DNA of 64,000 nt from Pedosphaera sp. (GTDB lineage Bacteria; Verrucomicrobiota; Verrucomicrobiia; Limisphaerales; Pedosphaeraceae): contig JAQGPC010000279.1 in assembly GCA_028293285.1 (NCBI GenBank), positions 1-64,000 of the forward strand, read 5' to 3'. A program made the translations under genes and the position numbers. Each line of letters starts with the position of its first letter. The first letter of the stretch is position 1. Shown piece by piece: positions 1-8,930 of this stretch. The notes beneath the pieces are model-generated. The model saw only the letters and a program-made list of their open reading frames with translations, was not told the DNA's origin and ran no database searches.

Positions 1-652
1 TAAAATCAGTCACAAGAGAAACAGAGATGATTTTTAGATTGTCGCGGCTGGAATTGGGATCGGTGTCCGCCTGATATTCCTGCAGATTGGTCATGCCATC
101 TCCATCCGGATCAGCATTGGGATCCACGCCTGGCCCGCCAAAGTTCTGGTATTCCCAGGCAAAGGGGAGGCCATTGGTATCGGTCAGTCCTGGCGCGATA
201 ACGTCTGTTTGCACATAAGCCAGCGCATTGCTGAGACTGATCCAACCTACATTCGCGCCATAGGCGTAACCGCTGAGCTTGCCGGTTTGGAGGTCAATTT
301 TAGGAGCGCCCTGATTTTCAAAATTAATCCAACCGATGTTCGCGCCATAGGCATAGCCGCGCAGGTTGCCTTGTCCGTCATGATTGACGCCAAAATCCAG
401 CGGCGAACTGTTCTGATATTGTATGGCGTCAGCAGGCGAACCGGTGCCAAGATTAATCCAGCCCACATTTGCCGAATAGATGTACCCGGAGCAGACGTAT
501 TCACCAATGACTGCGCCGTTGGTCGTGTCACCGCGAAAGTTGATCCAGCCAAGGTTGGCCCCGTACGCATAACGGTTGCTCGCGTTTATCGTGGAGTCAG
601 CCCACGCTGGTGAGGCCAGCGCCAGTACGAGCAGCAAAATAATCTGTTTCAT
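1..652 (-). CDS. Secreted repeat protein with GYAYGANxGWINF repeats, partial (runs off left edge)
   Basis: Read on minus strand from ATG at 652: MKQIILLLVLALASPAWADSTINASNRYAYGANLGWINF...YIYSANVGWINL...YAYGANIGWINF...YAYGANVGWISL, then DPNADPDGDGMTNLQEYQADTDP. Open to position 1; absent from the ORF track because no stop lies in the window. Confidence 0.85.
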   Translation of the reverse strand, partial: MKQIILLLVLALASPAWADSTINASNRYAYGANLGWINFRGDTTNGAVIGEYVCSGYIYSANVGWINLGTGSPADAIQYQNSSPLDFGVNHDGQGNLRGYAYGANIGWINFENQGAPKIDLQTGKLSGYAYGANVGWISLSNALAYVQTDVIAPGLTDTNGLPFAWEYQNFGGPGVDPNADPDGDGMTNLQEYQADTDPNSSRDNLKIISVSLVTDF

Positions 653-667
653 GGAAAAGGTTTCCGA

Positions 668-1651
668 TCAGAAATTGGCGAACGGATTGGTGGCCGTGGA
701 GGGGTCCTGGATGGGCGCGATACCAACGCCACTGGCTGGACTATAATTGCCCCCCGAATTTGCGGACGATGAATTGCGAATAACAACGTTGCCCGCGCCG
801 GCTGAGGTCTGGATGCCGATGCCAGTATTATTGCGAACCTGATTCCCATCCAATCGATTGTTGGTGGAAGTGGCCGCGATGGCCGTGCCGCCATTGCGGT
901 TGCAAATATTGTCCACAATCAGGCACTCGCCGCCGACAGAAATCCCAATGCCGGTGTTTTCCGTGACACTGCAACCTTTTACAATATTACGAAAACCAGT
1001 CTGTATGCCGGACGCATTGGCGCGCGCGGTGCAGTTCATGATAGTGCATCCATTTCCGGTAACGATACCAAAAACATTGGTGGTGAGAATGCAATCCTTG
1101 ATCAAGCAGCCATCTACTACAGAAATACCTTTCGTATTGGCAGCGGTGGTGCCCGTTATGGAGCAACCCAACACCTGGTTGGCGGAGCCGAGATACATGC
1201 CAACGCCATTTTCAGAAAGGCGAAGATTCTCAAAGCGGCTGTTGTAAATGGTAAGGGCATAAACTCCGCCGCCGCCCCAATTGCGAATCATACCATTGTA
1301 CACATAAATATTGGTGCGACTTGAGCCGCTGGTGATGCCAAAGCCAAATATATTTGTCTTGTTAAATCCACCATCAACGGTGAAACCGTTCAAATCAATC
1401 GTGACGTTGTCCGCACCGATGATGATTCCGGATTGCACAACCGCAGAGATCAGATTGGTGGTCACATAATAGGAGCCGGAGGTGCTGGCGGAGAATGGAA
1501 GTGAGGAGATGGGCGTGCGCGGCTCGATTTGGTCCAAGGTCTTCATGCTGGGAGCCGGGAAGGACGCCGGCGTGAGATTGCCTTGCGCCAGGCTTCTATC
1601 CAGCGTGAGGAAGAGGCCAAGGGCTAATAACGTGATTGCGCTCAATTTCAT
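668..1651 (-). CDS. Secreted right-handed parallel beta-helix (NosD/pectate-lyase-like) protein
   Basis: 327 aa ORF with signal peptide and repeated Asn/Gly-rich rungs (GCSITGTT, DCILTTNVFGIVTGN, NCTARANASGIQ). Confidence 0.8.
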   Translation of the reverse strand: MKLSAITLLALGLFLTLDRSLAQGNLTPASFPAPSMKTLDQIEPRTPISSLPFSASTSGSYYVTTNLISAVVQSGIIIGADNVTIDLNGFTVDGGFNKTNIFGFGITSGSSRTNIYVYNGMIRNWGGGGVYALTIYNSRFENLRLSENGVGMYLGSANQVLGCSITGTTAANTKGISVVDGCLIKDCILTTNVFGIVTGNGCTIMNCTARANASGIQTGFRNIVKGCSVTENTGIGISVGGECLIVDNICNRNGGTAIAATSTNNRLDGNQVRNNTGIGIQTSAGAGNVVIRNSSSANSGGNYSPASGVGIAPIQDPSTATNPFANF

Positions 1652-1813
1652 ATCAATAATCTTTTAGAACAATTTGGGTTTGGAACTTCTTGTGACAATA
1701 CGAGTCCCCAATACGAGTAAAAAGGATTCGCGCTTGTGCAAAAGCAGCTTGGGTGCCAACCGTGGATTTGCAAGGTTTAATGTTCCGAGGCAGGCGTTTC
1801 CGTTGTTTACACC

Positions 1814-1829
1814 AGGCGGTAATCCGCCT
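1814..1829. repeat. Mini-hairpin AGGCGG-TAAT-CCGCCT followed by ACCTTG
   Basis: Perfect 6-bp inverted repeat in intergenic DNA; similar in architecture to hairpins at 24103 and 57675. Confidence 0.45.
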
Positions 1830-1901
1830 ACCTTGCCAGTCACCTGCGGTGAAACATCAATGCCGAAGGTGAGTTAACCAACAAGCGAAAGATAAATAAT
1901 C

Positions 1902-2024
1902 ATGGGCGATAAATCCCCTAAGTCAGTTCAGAAGAAGTCCTCACAGAAAGCCACGAAGTCCACGGCTGCGAATCAAAAGAAGAAGCAAAATACAGCCGCG
2001 TCATCCGCCAAGCCCAAGAAGTAG
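1902..2024 (+). CDS. Small Lys/Ser-rich basic protein (MGDKSPKS... type)
   Basis: ATG..TAG, 40 aa: MGDKSPKSVQKKSSQKATKSTAANQKKKQNTAASSAKPKK. MGDKSPK start is seen in conserved small proteins of many bacteria; followed by a terminator-like hairpin. Confidence 0.7.
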   Translation: MGDKSPKSVQKKSSQKATKSTAANQKKKQNTAASSAKPKK

Positions 2025-2047
2025 AGGCAAGTATCTTAAAGATACTG

Positions 2048-2092
2048 TTTGAAAGTGCGCTGCAGCCAGCAAGGCTCGCAGCGCTTTTTATT
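2048..2092 (+). terminator. Probable rho-independent terminator
   Basis: aaagtgcgctgcagcc..agcaa..ggctcgcagcgcttttta: GC-rich imperfect hairpin plus T-run just after the small basic ORF. Confidence 0.55.
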
Positions 2093-2115
2093 GCGGGACA
2101 GACAATCACTAGGTA

Positions 2116-2340
2116 TTAATCAGTCGCTTTGCCCTTGCCACTGCCATGGTCCATGTTCACGAATTGTTTCGTCCCGGCGAAATAGCGGACAATGTTAAAT
2201 TTGCGAATCGGCTCTTTTTTCGCAATGTCGTAAGCGGTGTGCGTAGTCGCAAAATTTTTGCCTTCGCCAACATTTTTGGTCCATTGACCATTGTTGTTGA
2301 GGAATTCCAGGCTCTCTGCGTCTTCGATAAGAATGTTCAT
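2116..2340 (-). CDS. Small hypothetical protein
   Basis: In-frame ATG inside the 142 aa ORF gives MNILIEDAESLEFLNNNGQWTKNVGEGKNFATTHTAYDIAKKEP... (74 aa); residues upstream of this Met look non-coding. Confidence 0.55.
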   Translation of the reverse strand: MNILIEDAESLEFLNNNGQWTKNVGEGKNFATTHTAYDIAKKEPIRKFNIVRYFAGTKQFVNMDHGSGKGKATD

Positions 2341-2497
2341 GGTCAAACATCCACCGGATTGACGGGCAATACAACAAACATCGCCAACAATCGGCCAGAG
2401 AGTTGTTTCAGGCACTATGGAACAATGCAGGCCCCGGTCCGTCCCCATGGAGCAAAGTGGCCGTAATCGACTTGGAGAGCGATAACGCCAATTGCCA

Positions 2498-2695
2498 TTA
2501 GAGCTTCTTTCGAAATTGCGCGGATGTTTTCTCTGCAGCTTCAAGTTTTGCGCGAAACTTCCGGGTATGAACGATGCCTTTGCAAAAGGGACAACTCACA
2601 ATGTCTTTCTTAAACCAGTTGAGGGGCTTAATAATTTCCTTCTTACATTTCGGGCAGGCGATCGCAAAAGGTTCGTTGCTAAACAGGTTATCCAT
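2498..2695 (-). CDS. Small zinc-ribbon protein
   Basis: MDNLFSNEPFAIACPKCKKEIIKPLNWFKKDIVSCPFCKGIVHTRKFRAKLE: paired CPxC motifs; start chosen at internal Met. Confidence 0.6.
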   Translation of the reverse strand: MDNLFSNEPFAIACPKCKKEIIKPLNWFKKDIVSCPFCKGIVHTRKFRAKLEAAEKTSAQFRKKL

Positions 2696-2796
2696 GGCTG
2701 CACTGTGGCATATGTAAATGAAAAGGCCAGCGACATTGTTCATTTGCACCCTGAAACCCACGCGTATGCAGTTTGAGCAAATGAAGGAGCGTGGCG

Positions 2797-4602
2797 CTAT
2801 TTAAGCGGGAAGTTGCGGGGAAGCCCGACGCGGCTGCGGAAGGGTTGATTCATGTCCCACTTTTTAAAGAGCGGATCGTTTGGACTGGGAATGGGCTCCT
2901 GCGCAATTTCGTGGAGATAGCGGATGATCAGATTGCGATATGCAGCGTCGCTGAGTTGTTTAGACTTCCGCCCGGCAAACAGGATGATTACGAAGAATGC
3001 AAAAATGAGGATAAAAATGAATTCCGTGACCGTGCCCCTGGGAAACTGGGCGGTGCCAAGGAAGTTCCCACGGATGTTGCGCAGGTTGAAAATGATCAAA
3101 ACCCATACGAAGGGAGTGCCCTGCGCTCGATAGACCGCATGGATGGGCCGCGCCGTATTCAGGGCCACCCACATGACCCGCGCCAGGCCGGACACGGAAC
3201 TGATGAGAGTCGCGACGATGAGACCCGACCAAAGCAAGAGGTAGCTGACTATGGCTAAACCGTTCCAGGAGCGGTTCAGCAAACCGGCGAGCATCATGAG
3301 GAGAAATAATGCGAGAATAATCAGGCGAACATATTTAAATTGTGCCCGGAGCGCGGCCAGTTGACCGGCCACAATTTCGGAGGAAGTAAGTGGTGTGGTG
3401 AGGAGCAGTTCCAGATTGCCGTCACGGCGGTCGTTGCCGATGCGTTGGGCCGCAGCGAGGAGCATTAGATAGTTGATCCCGAAAAGAAGCAGGATGGCAG
3501 TGAGAAAGTAAGTGGCGGAGTTAAGCCAATAATGTGGCCAGGCGGCCCAGCCAAGGAGCCAAAGGAGAATGATGACAGCGATGAATCCGTAGGCCAGCAG
3601 GACAGGGCGGCGGTCGCGTTGCACGAGCCATTGATAGGGATTTTGCCAGAGGAGGTATTCGCGCAGGGAAATGCGCCAGACAGGTGTGCCATGAATCCAA
3701 TTCTGAAAAATTCCGCGCCAACCGGTTTGACCGGTTGGCTGGAGAATAGTGCGCCAGTTATATTTCAGCAGGAGGGCGGCGAGCAGCAGGAAGAAAAAAG
3801 CCCACAAAAAAGTGATGCCGATGGTGGTCCAAAACAGGGCGGGTGTGGCTCCGCTGAAATTGGTGGCGACAAGGTATGGCCCATAAGCCGGGCTGAGGCA
3901 AAGCCAGGTGGATGCAAATGAGGCTTTGCCGGTGAGGAGTTCGCCCAGGTTGAAAGGGATGGGTATGGCGAAACTTACAACGACAATGAGAATGACAGCG
4001 AAGATGAAAGCGGCGCCGTCATCGGTGCAAAGGACGGAGGCGAGAACGCCAATGGCGACGACGAAAAGGAGCAGGGCGGGGAAACAGGCAAGGGTGGCGA
4101 GATAGAGATCGAGGGAAATGCCGCCGCTCAGGAACGGGATGGCCAAAAACGGGGCGAGCGCAAGGAGATCCCACGAAGCGATGAGGAGTCCGCCGAAGAG
4201 TTTGCCGGTGAACAATTCACCAGAGTTCATGCCGGTGAGATAAAGCAGTTCCAGCGTTTGATTGCGCCGCTCCTCGGAGAAGAGTTCGGCGCTGATACGG
4301 AGAGGCGGCAAGAGAGCAAGATAAAGCCCGATACAGAATAGAAATTTATGGAGGTTGCGCCCCCAGAATTGCGACTTGTCCACGAAAGAAAACATGAGGA
4401 AGAAAGCCACGAGGCCGGTGGCGAGCAGGGCGGTCTTGACATGGGACTTGAGCGCACCTCGCCTGCGGAGCGCCACGCGCAATTCGCGTTCAATTATCGG
4501 ATGCAGCAGCATGCCACCTTGCATGGCGGAGATATTAAACTGACCACGACCAGGAAAGCGATTTATTATCTTTCCATGCGGGTTATTGCGAGAGGACGAC
4601 AA
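2797..4602 (-). CDS. ABC-2 type transporter permease, internally duplicated
   Basis: 601 aa, many TM segments; two copies of an ERRNQTLELLYLTGMNSGELFTGKL / RRDGNLELLLTTPLTSSEIVAGQL motif. Confidence 0.8.
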   Translation of the reverse strand: MSSSRNNPHGKIINRFPGRGQFNISAMQGGMLLHPIIERELRVALRRRGALKSHVKTALLATGLVAFFLMFSFVDKSQFWGRNLHKFLFCIGLYLALLPPLRISAELFSEERRNQTLELLYLTGMNSGELFTGKLFGGLLIASWDLLALAPFLAIPFLSGGISLDLYLATLACFPALLLFVVAIGVLASVLCTDDGAAFIFAVILIVVVSFAIPIPFNLGELLTGKASFASTWLCLSPAYGPYLVATNFSGATPALFWTTIGITFLWAFFFLLLAALLLKYNWRTILQPTGQTGWRGIFQNWIHGTPVWRISLREYLLWQNPYQWLVQRDRRPVLLAYGFIAVIILLWLLGWAAWPHYWLNSATYFLTAILLLFGINYLMLLAAAQRIGNDRRDGNLELLLTTPLTSSEIVAGQLAALRAQFKYVRLIILALFLLMMLAGLLNRSWNGLAIVSYLLLWSGLIVATLISSVSGLARVMWVALNTARPIHAVYRAQGTPFVWVLIIFNLRNIRGNFLGTAQFPRGTVTEFIFILIFAFFVIILFAGRKSKQLSDAAYRNLIIRYLHEIAQEPIPSPNDPLFKKWDMNQPFRSRVGLPRNFPLK

Positions 4603-4641
4603 TTTAAAAAATCGCAGCCTTGACGGGAACGGAAAAAATGA

Positions 4642-6063
4642 ATGTTATTTCAGCTTCCACAGTCCCTTAATCGGATGATGAATGTTCGGCCAATAATGAA
4701 TAATATGAAAAAACAAATTTCTTTCTGGTTAACCAGCCTCTTGCTGCTGGTGACGATGCTGGCAGCGAACCCAAAAGCCGGGGCGGCACCGAAGCCGAAA
4801 CAGTTGCTGGTCGTGACCGTAACGAAGGGATTCCGGCATAGCTCGATTCCGACGGCGGAGAAGGTGCTGGGTGAATTGGCGCAGAAGTGCGGACAGTTCA
4901 CGGTCGATTATGTGCGGACGGATGCGGAAATGGCGCAGAAGATGACGCCGGAAGCATTGAAGAAATATGACGGCGTGGTGTTTGCCAGCACGACGGGGAT
5001 TCTGCCGTTGCCGGACAAACAAGGGTTTTTGGATTTCATCAAATCGGGCAAGGCCTTCATCGGAATGCATTCAGCGACAGACACATTTCACGGAACGAAT
5101 GGAATTGATCCTTACATTGACATGATTGGCGGGGAGTTCCTGACGCACCATGCGCAGGCGCAGGTGGAGTGTTTGAATGAAGACCCGAAGCACCCGGCGA
5201 CAAAAGACATCGGGAAATCTTATGTGGTGACGGACGAAATTTATATTCAGAAGAACTTTTTCCGGGACCGTGTGCACGGTTTGCTCTCGTTGGATAAACA
5301 TCCGAATTACGGAACACCGGGGGATTATCCGATTGCCTGGTGCAAGAAGTATGGCAAGGGGAATGTATTCTATACGGAGTTGGGCCATCGCGAAGACGTG
5401 TGGGAGAGCGCAGTTTACCAGGCGCATATTCTGGGCGGAATCAAATGGGCATTGGGATTGGAGAAGGGCGACGCTAAGCCGCAGGTTTATGGGGTGGAAA
5501 GCGAAGCGGGATTCAAGCCGCTGTTTAATGGGAAGGATTTGATGGGCTGGCATTTGCGGAACGCGAATGGTCGCGCAAGTTGGACGGTGGAGAAGGCGAT
5601 GCTGGTAAATCGTCTGGCGGATGAAGCGGGTAAAAATTTGGGCGGCAACGATCTCGTGAGCGATGAGAAGTTCCGCGACTTCACGGTGCGCTATGAATTC
5701 ATGGTGCCGACCAACAGCAACAGCGGGTTTTATTTGCGTGGACGGCATGAAATCCAAATCTTGGATGACTACGCCAAGGGCACGCCGGAGATGGGCGGGA
5801 ACGGGGCGATTTATCACATTGCGCCCGTGAGCCAATTTATTTCGAAGAAGCCGGGCGAATGGCAGACGGTGGAAGCGACGATGAAGGGGGATCGCGTGAC
5901 GGTGATTTTAAACGGCGTGAAAGTGCATGACAACGTCCTGGTGGACAAGCCGACGGGCAGTGAACTGGATGGGAATGTAAATGACCCCGGTTCGTTTATG
6001 TTGCAAGGAGATCATGGGCCGGTGGCGTTTCGGAATATGAGAGTCAAGGTGCTGAAGGATTAA
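4642..6063 (+). CDS. ThuA-like domain + DUF1080 (3-keto-disaccharide hydrolase-like) fusion
   Basis: Signal peptide; KQLLVVTVTKGFRHSSIPTAEKV...IGMHSATDTFH...GGEFLTHHAQ (ThuA) then FKPLFNGKDLMGWHLRN...GFYLRGRHEIQILDD (DUF1080). Likely start 4678 or 4699. Confidence 0.85.
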   Translation: MLFQLPQSLNRMMNVRPIMNNMKKQISFWLTSLLLLVTMLAANPKAGAAPKPKQLLVVTVTKGFRHSSIPTAEKVLGELAQKCGQFTVDYVRTDAEMAQKMTPEALKKYDGVVFASTTGILPLPDKQGFLDFIKSGKAFIGMHSATDTFHGTNGIDPYIDMIGGEFLTHHAQAQVECLNEDPKHPATKDIGKSYVVTDEIYIQKNFFRDRVHGLLSLDKHPNYGTPGDYPIAWCKKYGKGNVFYTELGHREDVWESAVYQAHILGGIKWALGLEKGDAKPQVYGVESEAGFKPLFNGKDLMGWHLRNANGRASWTVEKAMLVNRLADEAGKNLGGNDLVSDEKFRDFTVRYEFMVPTNSNSGFYLRGRHEIQILDDYAKGTPEMGGNGAIYHIAPVSQFISKKPGEWQTVEATMKGDRVTVILNGVKVHDNVLVDKPTGSELDGNVNDPGSFMLQGDHGPVAFRNMRVKVLKD

Positions 6064-6098
6064 GAGAGTAAATGGTCCTTTAGCCCGAATGCCATCCC

Positions 6099-7388
6099 TT
6101 ACCATGGAATGGAATATTCCTTAATGACTTGCCCGTCTGGGTCGCTCTGCCAGGCTTTTTGCAATGTCCAGGCAGTGTTGCTGCCGGGGCGAACAAAAGT
6201 GTAATTGTAGGTGGAAGGTTCGTTGTTCTTTTTGCAGCGTAATGTGCGGGAGACCGGATAGGCTGGGGCATCCATTTCGCCAAGGTTCAAGGCTCCATGG
6301 ATCCAACCGTGATCGCCTTTGGCGAAGCCGGGCAGTTCCCCCTGCTTCAGCATTTTCCGCAATAATGCTTCCGGAGCACCTCCCGGCTGGGTGAAGTAAA
6401 GGTAGATTCTGAGTTGATTCTGAATTTCTTTAAGCGATCGGCCATACATGTCTTTGGCAGGGAGTGCATCGACATATTTGAAAAATTGTATCACATCCGG
6501 GTCACCATGCTCCCGGACATAAGTTTTGAAACGGGCGTTCACATCCCTGGGAGGTTTTCCGTCCAAATAACCAATTTCTTTGAGCACTTGGTTTGCTTGA
6601 GCGGCCACCGGCGTGAAGGTGGGCGTATTCTGGAATTGGGCCCATAAGGCATCCAAACTCCGGCCGGTGGTTTTGGAAAAAAACGCATCGGAATACGAAC
6701 CGCGGCGCAGTTCCGTGTGCAATTGGCGGATGACCTTCGGGCCGCAGGTGGCGTCGATATACAACAGGAAAGCGCCCATGCACGTATAACCCGAAATGTA
6801 ATGTGGATACTCCGCGGAACATTCCGCGCATTCCCAACCATTCGTGTAGCCCAACTTGAAGCGCACATAATCGGCCATGCCCTCCTCCCAATAAAAGGGG
6901 ATGCGGGCGCCGGTTTTATACTGTTGAGTCATGTGCGCCATCTCATGAATGAACACCTTGTCGAAGTTCGTGATATTGTTTCCGATCCAATTCTGTGCAG
7001 CCGGATTGTTGGTCAGGTAATCCGAATTGAGATAAATTTTTGCGCGACTCGCATACGTCTCGCCCGAGTTATGGGACTTGAGAGGTTTGAAAATGATGTC
7101 GAACTGTTGGGCCACTTTGGGAGCGTCATCCGGGAAGAGTGCGAGGATTTTGGGATAAAATTCGTTGCCGATCTGGCGGGCGTGTTCGGCCAACCCCGGT
7201 TGTTCCGGCGTGCCGCTGAACTTGACCTTGCGGACGGAATCGGCTCCATAGACAGGCAAACCGGTCAGCAATAAGAAAAAAAGAAGCCGCCAGCAGCAGA
7301 TCCGCGCAGGGGGCGAATGCAAAGCATGAAAAATAGTTGGGTTAGGTTCCATGGCTGCGTTTGACCAGACTTTTGAAGGAATGTTCAT
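6099..7388 (-). CDS. Basic secretory protein (BSP)-family putative metallopeptidase
   Basis: FDKVFIHEMAHMTQQYK (HExxH) ... PFYWEEGMADYVRFKLG; signal/TM segment near N-terminus. Confidence 0.75.
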   Translation of the reverse strand: MNIPSKVWSNAAMEPNPTIFHALHSPPARICCWRLLFFLLLTGLPVYGADSVRKVKFSGTPEQPGLAEHARQIGNEFYPKILALFPDDAPKVAQQFDIIFKPLKSHNSGETYASRAKIYLNSDYLTNNPAAQNWIGNNITNFDKVFIHEMAHMTQQYKTGARIPFYWEEGMADYVRFKLGYTNGWECAECSAEYPHYISGYTCMGAFLLYIDATCGPKVIRQLHTELRRGSYSDAFFSKTTGRSLDALWAQFQNTPTFTPVAAQANQVLKEIGYLDGKPPRDVNARFKTYVREHGDPDVIQFFKYVDALPAKDMYGRSLKEIQNQLRIYLYFTQPGGAPEALLRKMLKQGELPGFAKGDHGWIHGALNLGEMDAPAYPVSRTLRCKKNNEPSTYNYTFVRPGSNTAWTLQKAWQSDPDGQVIKEYSIPW

Positions 7389-7493
7389 TCTGGTGAATCC
7401 GAATGGGGTGTATCGTAATGCGTCATCAGCGATCTCAGGCTGGTATTATTGCTTGGTACGAGGCCCAACCAGTGTTAAATATCAAACCGCTTT

Positions 7494-8885
7494 ATGAATA
7501 ACGACGAAGGCAGCACGGGCCAAAATGGCCAGAACGATTGGAACCGGCGGGAATTTATCAAGGGCGCATCTTCTTTCGGCGCATTGATGGTGCTTATGGG
7601 CGGAGTACCGCTCCAAGCCGAGGACAAAACCAATGCGGCACCAGCAACAGCTTACAGCACGGTTGGCGCGCCATTAAATTGCGCGTTAATCGGTTGCGGG
7701 ATTTGGGGTCGCGAAGTGTTGCAGACACTGGCTTTGTTGCCGAATGCGCCGGTCGTGGCGGTATGCGATACGTACGAGCCATTCTTGCGTCGCGCGAAGG
7801 AAGCCGCGCCCAAGGCACAGACCTACACCGATTATAAAAAGCTGCTGGAACAAAAGGATGTGCAGGGCGTGATTGTCGCAACGCCATCCTACCTGCACCG
7901 CGAAATCGTGGAAGCGGCCTTGAAGGCGGGGAAGCATGTTTATTGCGAAGCGCCGCTGGCAACGACAGTGGAAGATGCACAGGCGATTGCCAAAGCTGCG
8001 AAAGCAGCGGTGAAATTGAATTTTCAATCAGGTTTGCAAATGCGGTCAGATCCGCAACGTCATTTCCTGTTGCAGTTCGTTCGTAGCGGCGCGATGGGCC
8101 GGACAATCATGGCGCGTTCCCAATGGCACAAGAAGGAAAGCTGGCGGCGGACGTCGCCGAATGCGCAGCGGGAAACGGAAATCAATTGGCGTTTGCGCAA
8201 AGACCAGTCCATTGGCTTGGTGGGCGAGATTGGGATTCATCAATTGGATTTGATCAGTTGGTTCATCGGCGGACAACCGACGGCGGTGGGTGGCTTCGGC
8301 GGCATCTTGCAGTGGAATGATGGACGCGACGTGGCCGATACCATTCAGACAGTTTTCGAATTTCCAAGCGGAGTGAATCTTTCGTACGATTGCACATTGG
8401 CGAATTCGTTCGACGCAGATTACGACATGATTTACGGGACCGACGCAGCGGTAATGATGCGCGGGAACAAGGCGTGGATGTTCAAGGAAGCGGACTCCCC
8501 GTTGCTTGGCTGGGAAGTGTACGCGCGCAAGGACCAATTTTACCAGGAGACGGGCATCGCGCTGGTGGCTAATGCGACCAAGCTGGTGGCGCTGCAAAAC
8601 AAGGCGACGGAGGTGGTGCCGTTTTCTGAAACCGCACTGCATTACGCGCTCGAAGCCTTCGTCAAGAACAGCAACGTGGTGACGACCGGTGTGGAGGATT
8701 TTGTTTCGAACTACGGTGATAGCACCGATGGGTTGCGGGAACATCTGGCGGGCCTTTCCAAGAGCCGGTTGCCCGCAGCGGGGTATCGCGAAGGCTTTGC
8801 CGCAACGGTCAGCGTCATCAAGGCGAACGAAGCCATCAGCAAAGGCCAGAAGGTTTCCATGCAAAAGGAATGGTTTGAGATTTAG
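7494..8885 (+). CDS. Gfo/Idh/MocA family oxidoreductase with Tat signal
   Basis: NRREFIKGASSFGALMVLMGG twin-Arg signal; NCALIGCGIWGREVLQTL Rossmann start; GKHVYCEAPLATT; EIGIHQLDLISWF. Confidence 0.9.
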   Translation: MNNDEGSTGQNGQNDWNRREFIKGASSFGALMVLMGGVPLQAEDKTNAAPATAYSTVGAPLNCALIGCGIWGREVLQTLALLPNAPVVAVCDTYEPFLRRAKEAAPKAQTYTDYKKLLEQKDVQGVIVATPSYLHREIVEAALKAGKHVYCEAPLATTVEDAQAIAKAAKAAVKLNFQSGLQMRSDPQRHFLLQFVRSGAMGRTIMARSQWHKKESWRRTSPNAQRETEINWRLRKDQSIGLVGEIGIHQLDLISWFIGGQPTAVGGFGGILQWNDGRDVADTIQTVFEFPSGVNLSYDCTLANSFDADYDMIYGTDAAVMMRGNKAWMFKEADSPLLGWEVYARKDQFYQETGIALVANATKLVALQNKATEVVPFSETALHYALEAFVKNSNVVTTGVEDFVSNYGDSTDGLREHLAGLSKSRLPAAGYREGFAATVSVIKANEAISKGQKVSMQKEWFEI

Positions 8886-8930
8886 TCCGCTAAATTTGTA
8901 AGAATATTCAACGCCCAATCAACAGCTTTT

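Noticed and set aside
209-613. Plus-strand ORF 134 aa
   Set aside because: Antisense shadow of the minus-strand GANVGWINF repeat gene, whose reading has signal peptide and repeats.
5071-5835. Minus ORF of 254 aa inside the ThuA/DUF1080 gene
   Set aside because: His/Arg/Pro-rich shadow ORF; the plus strand encodes recognisable domains.
8046-8918. Minus ORF of 290 aa
   Set aside because: Antisense shadow of the Gfo/Idh/MocA gene; composition not protein-like.
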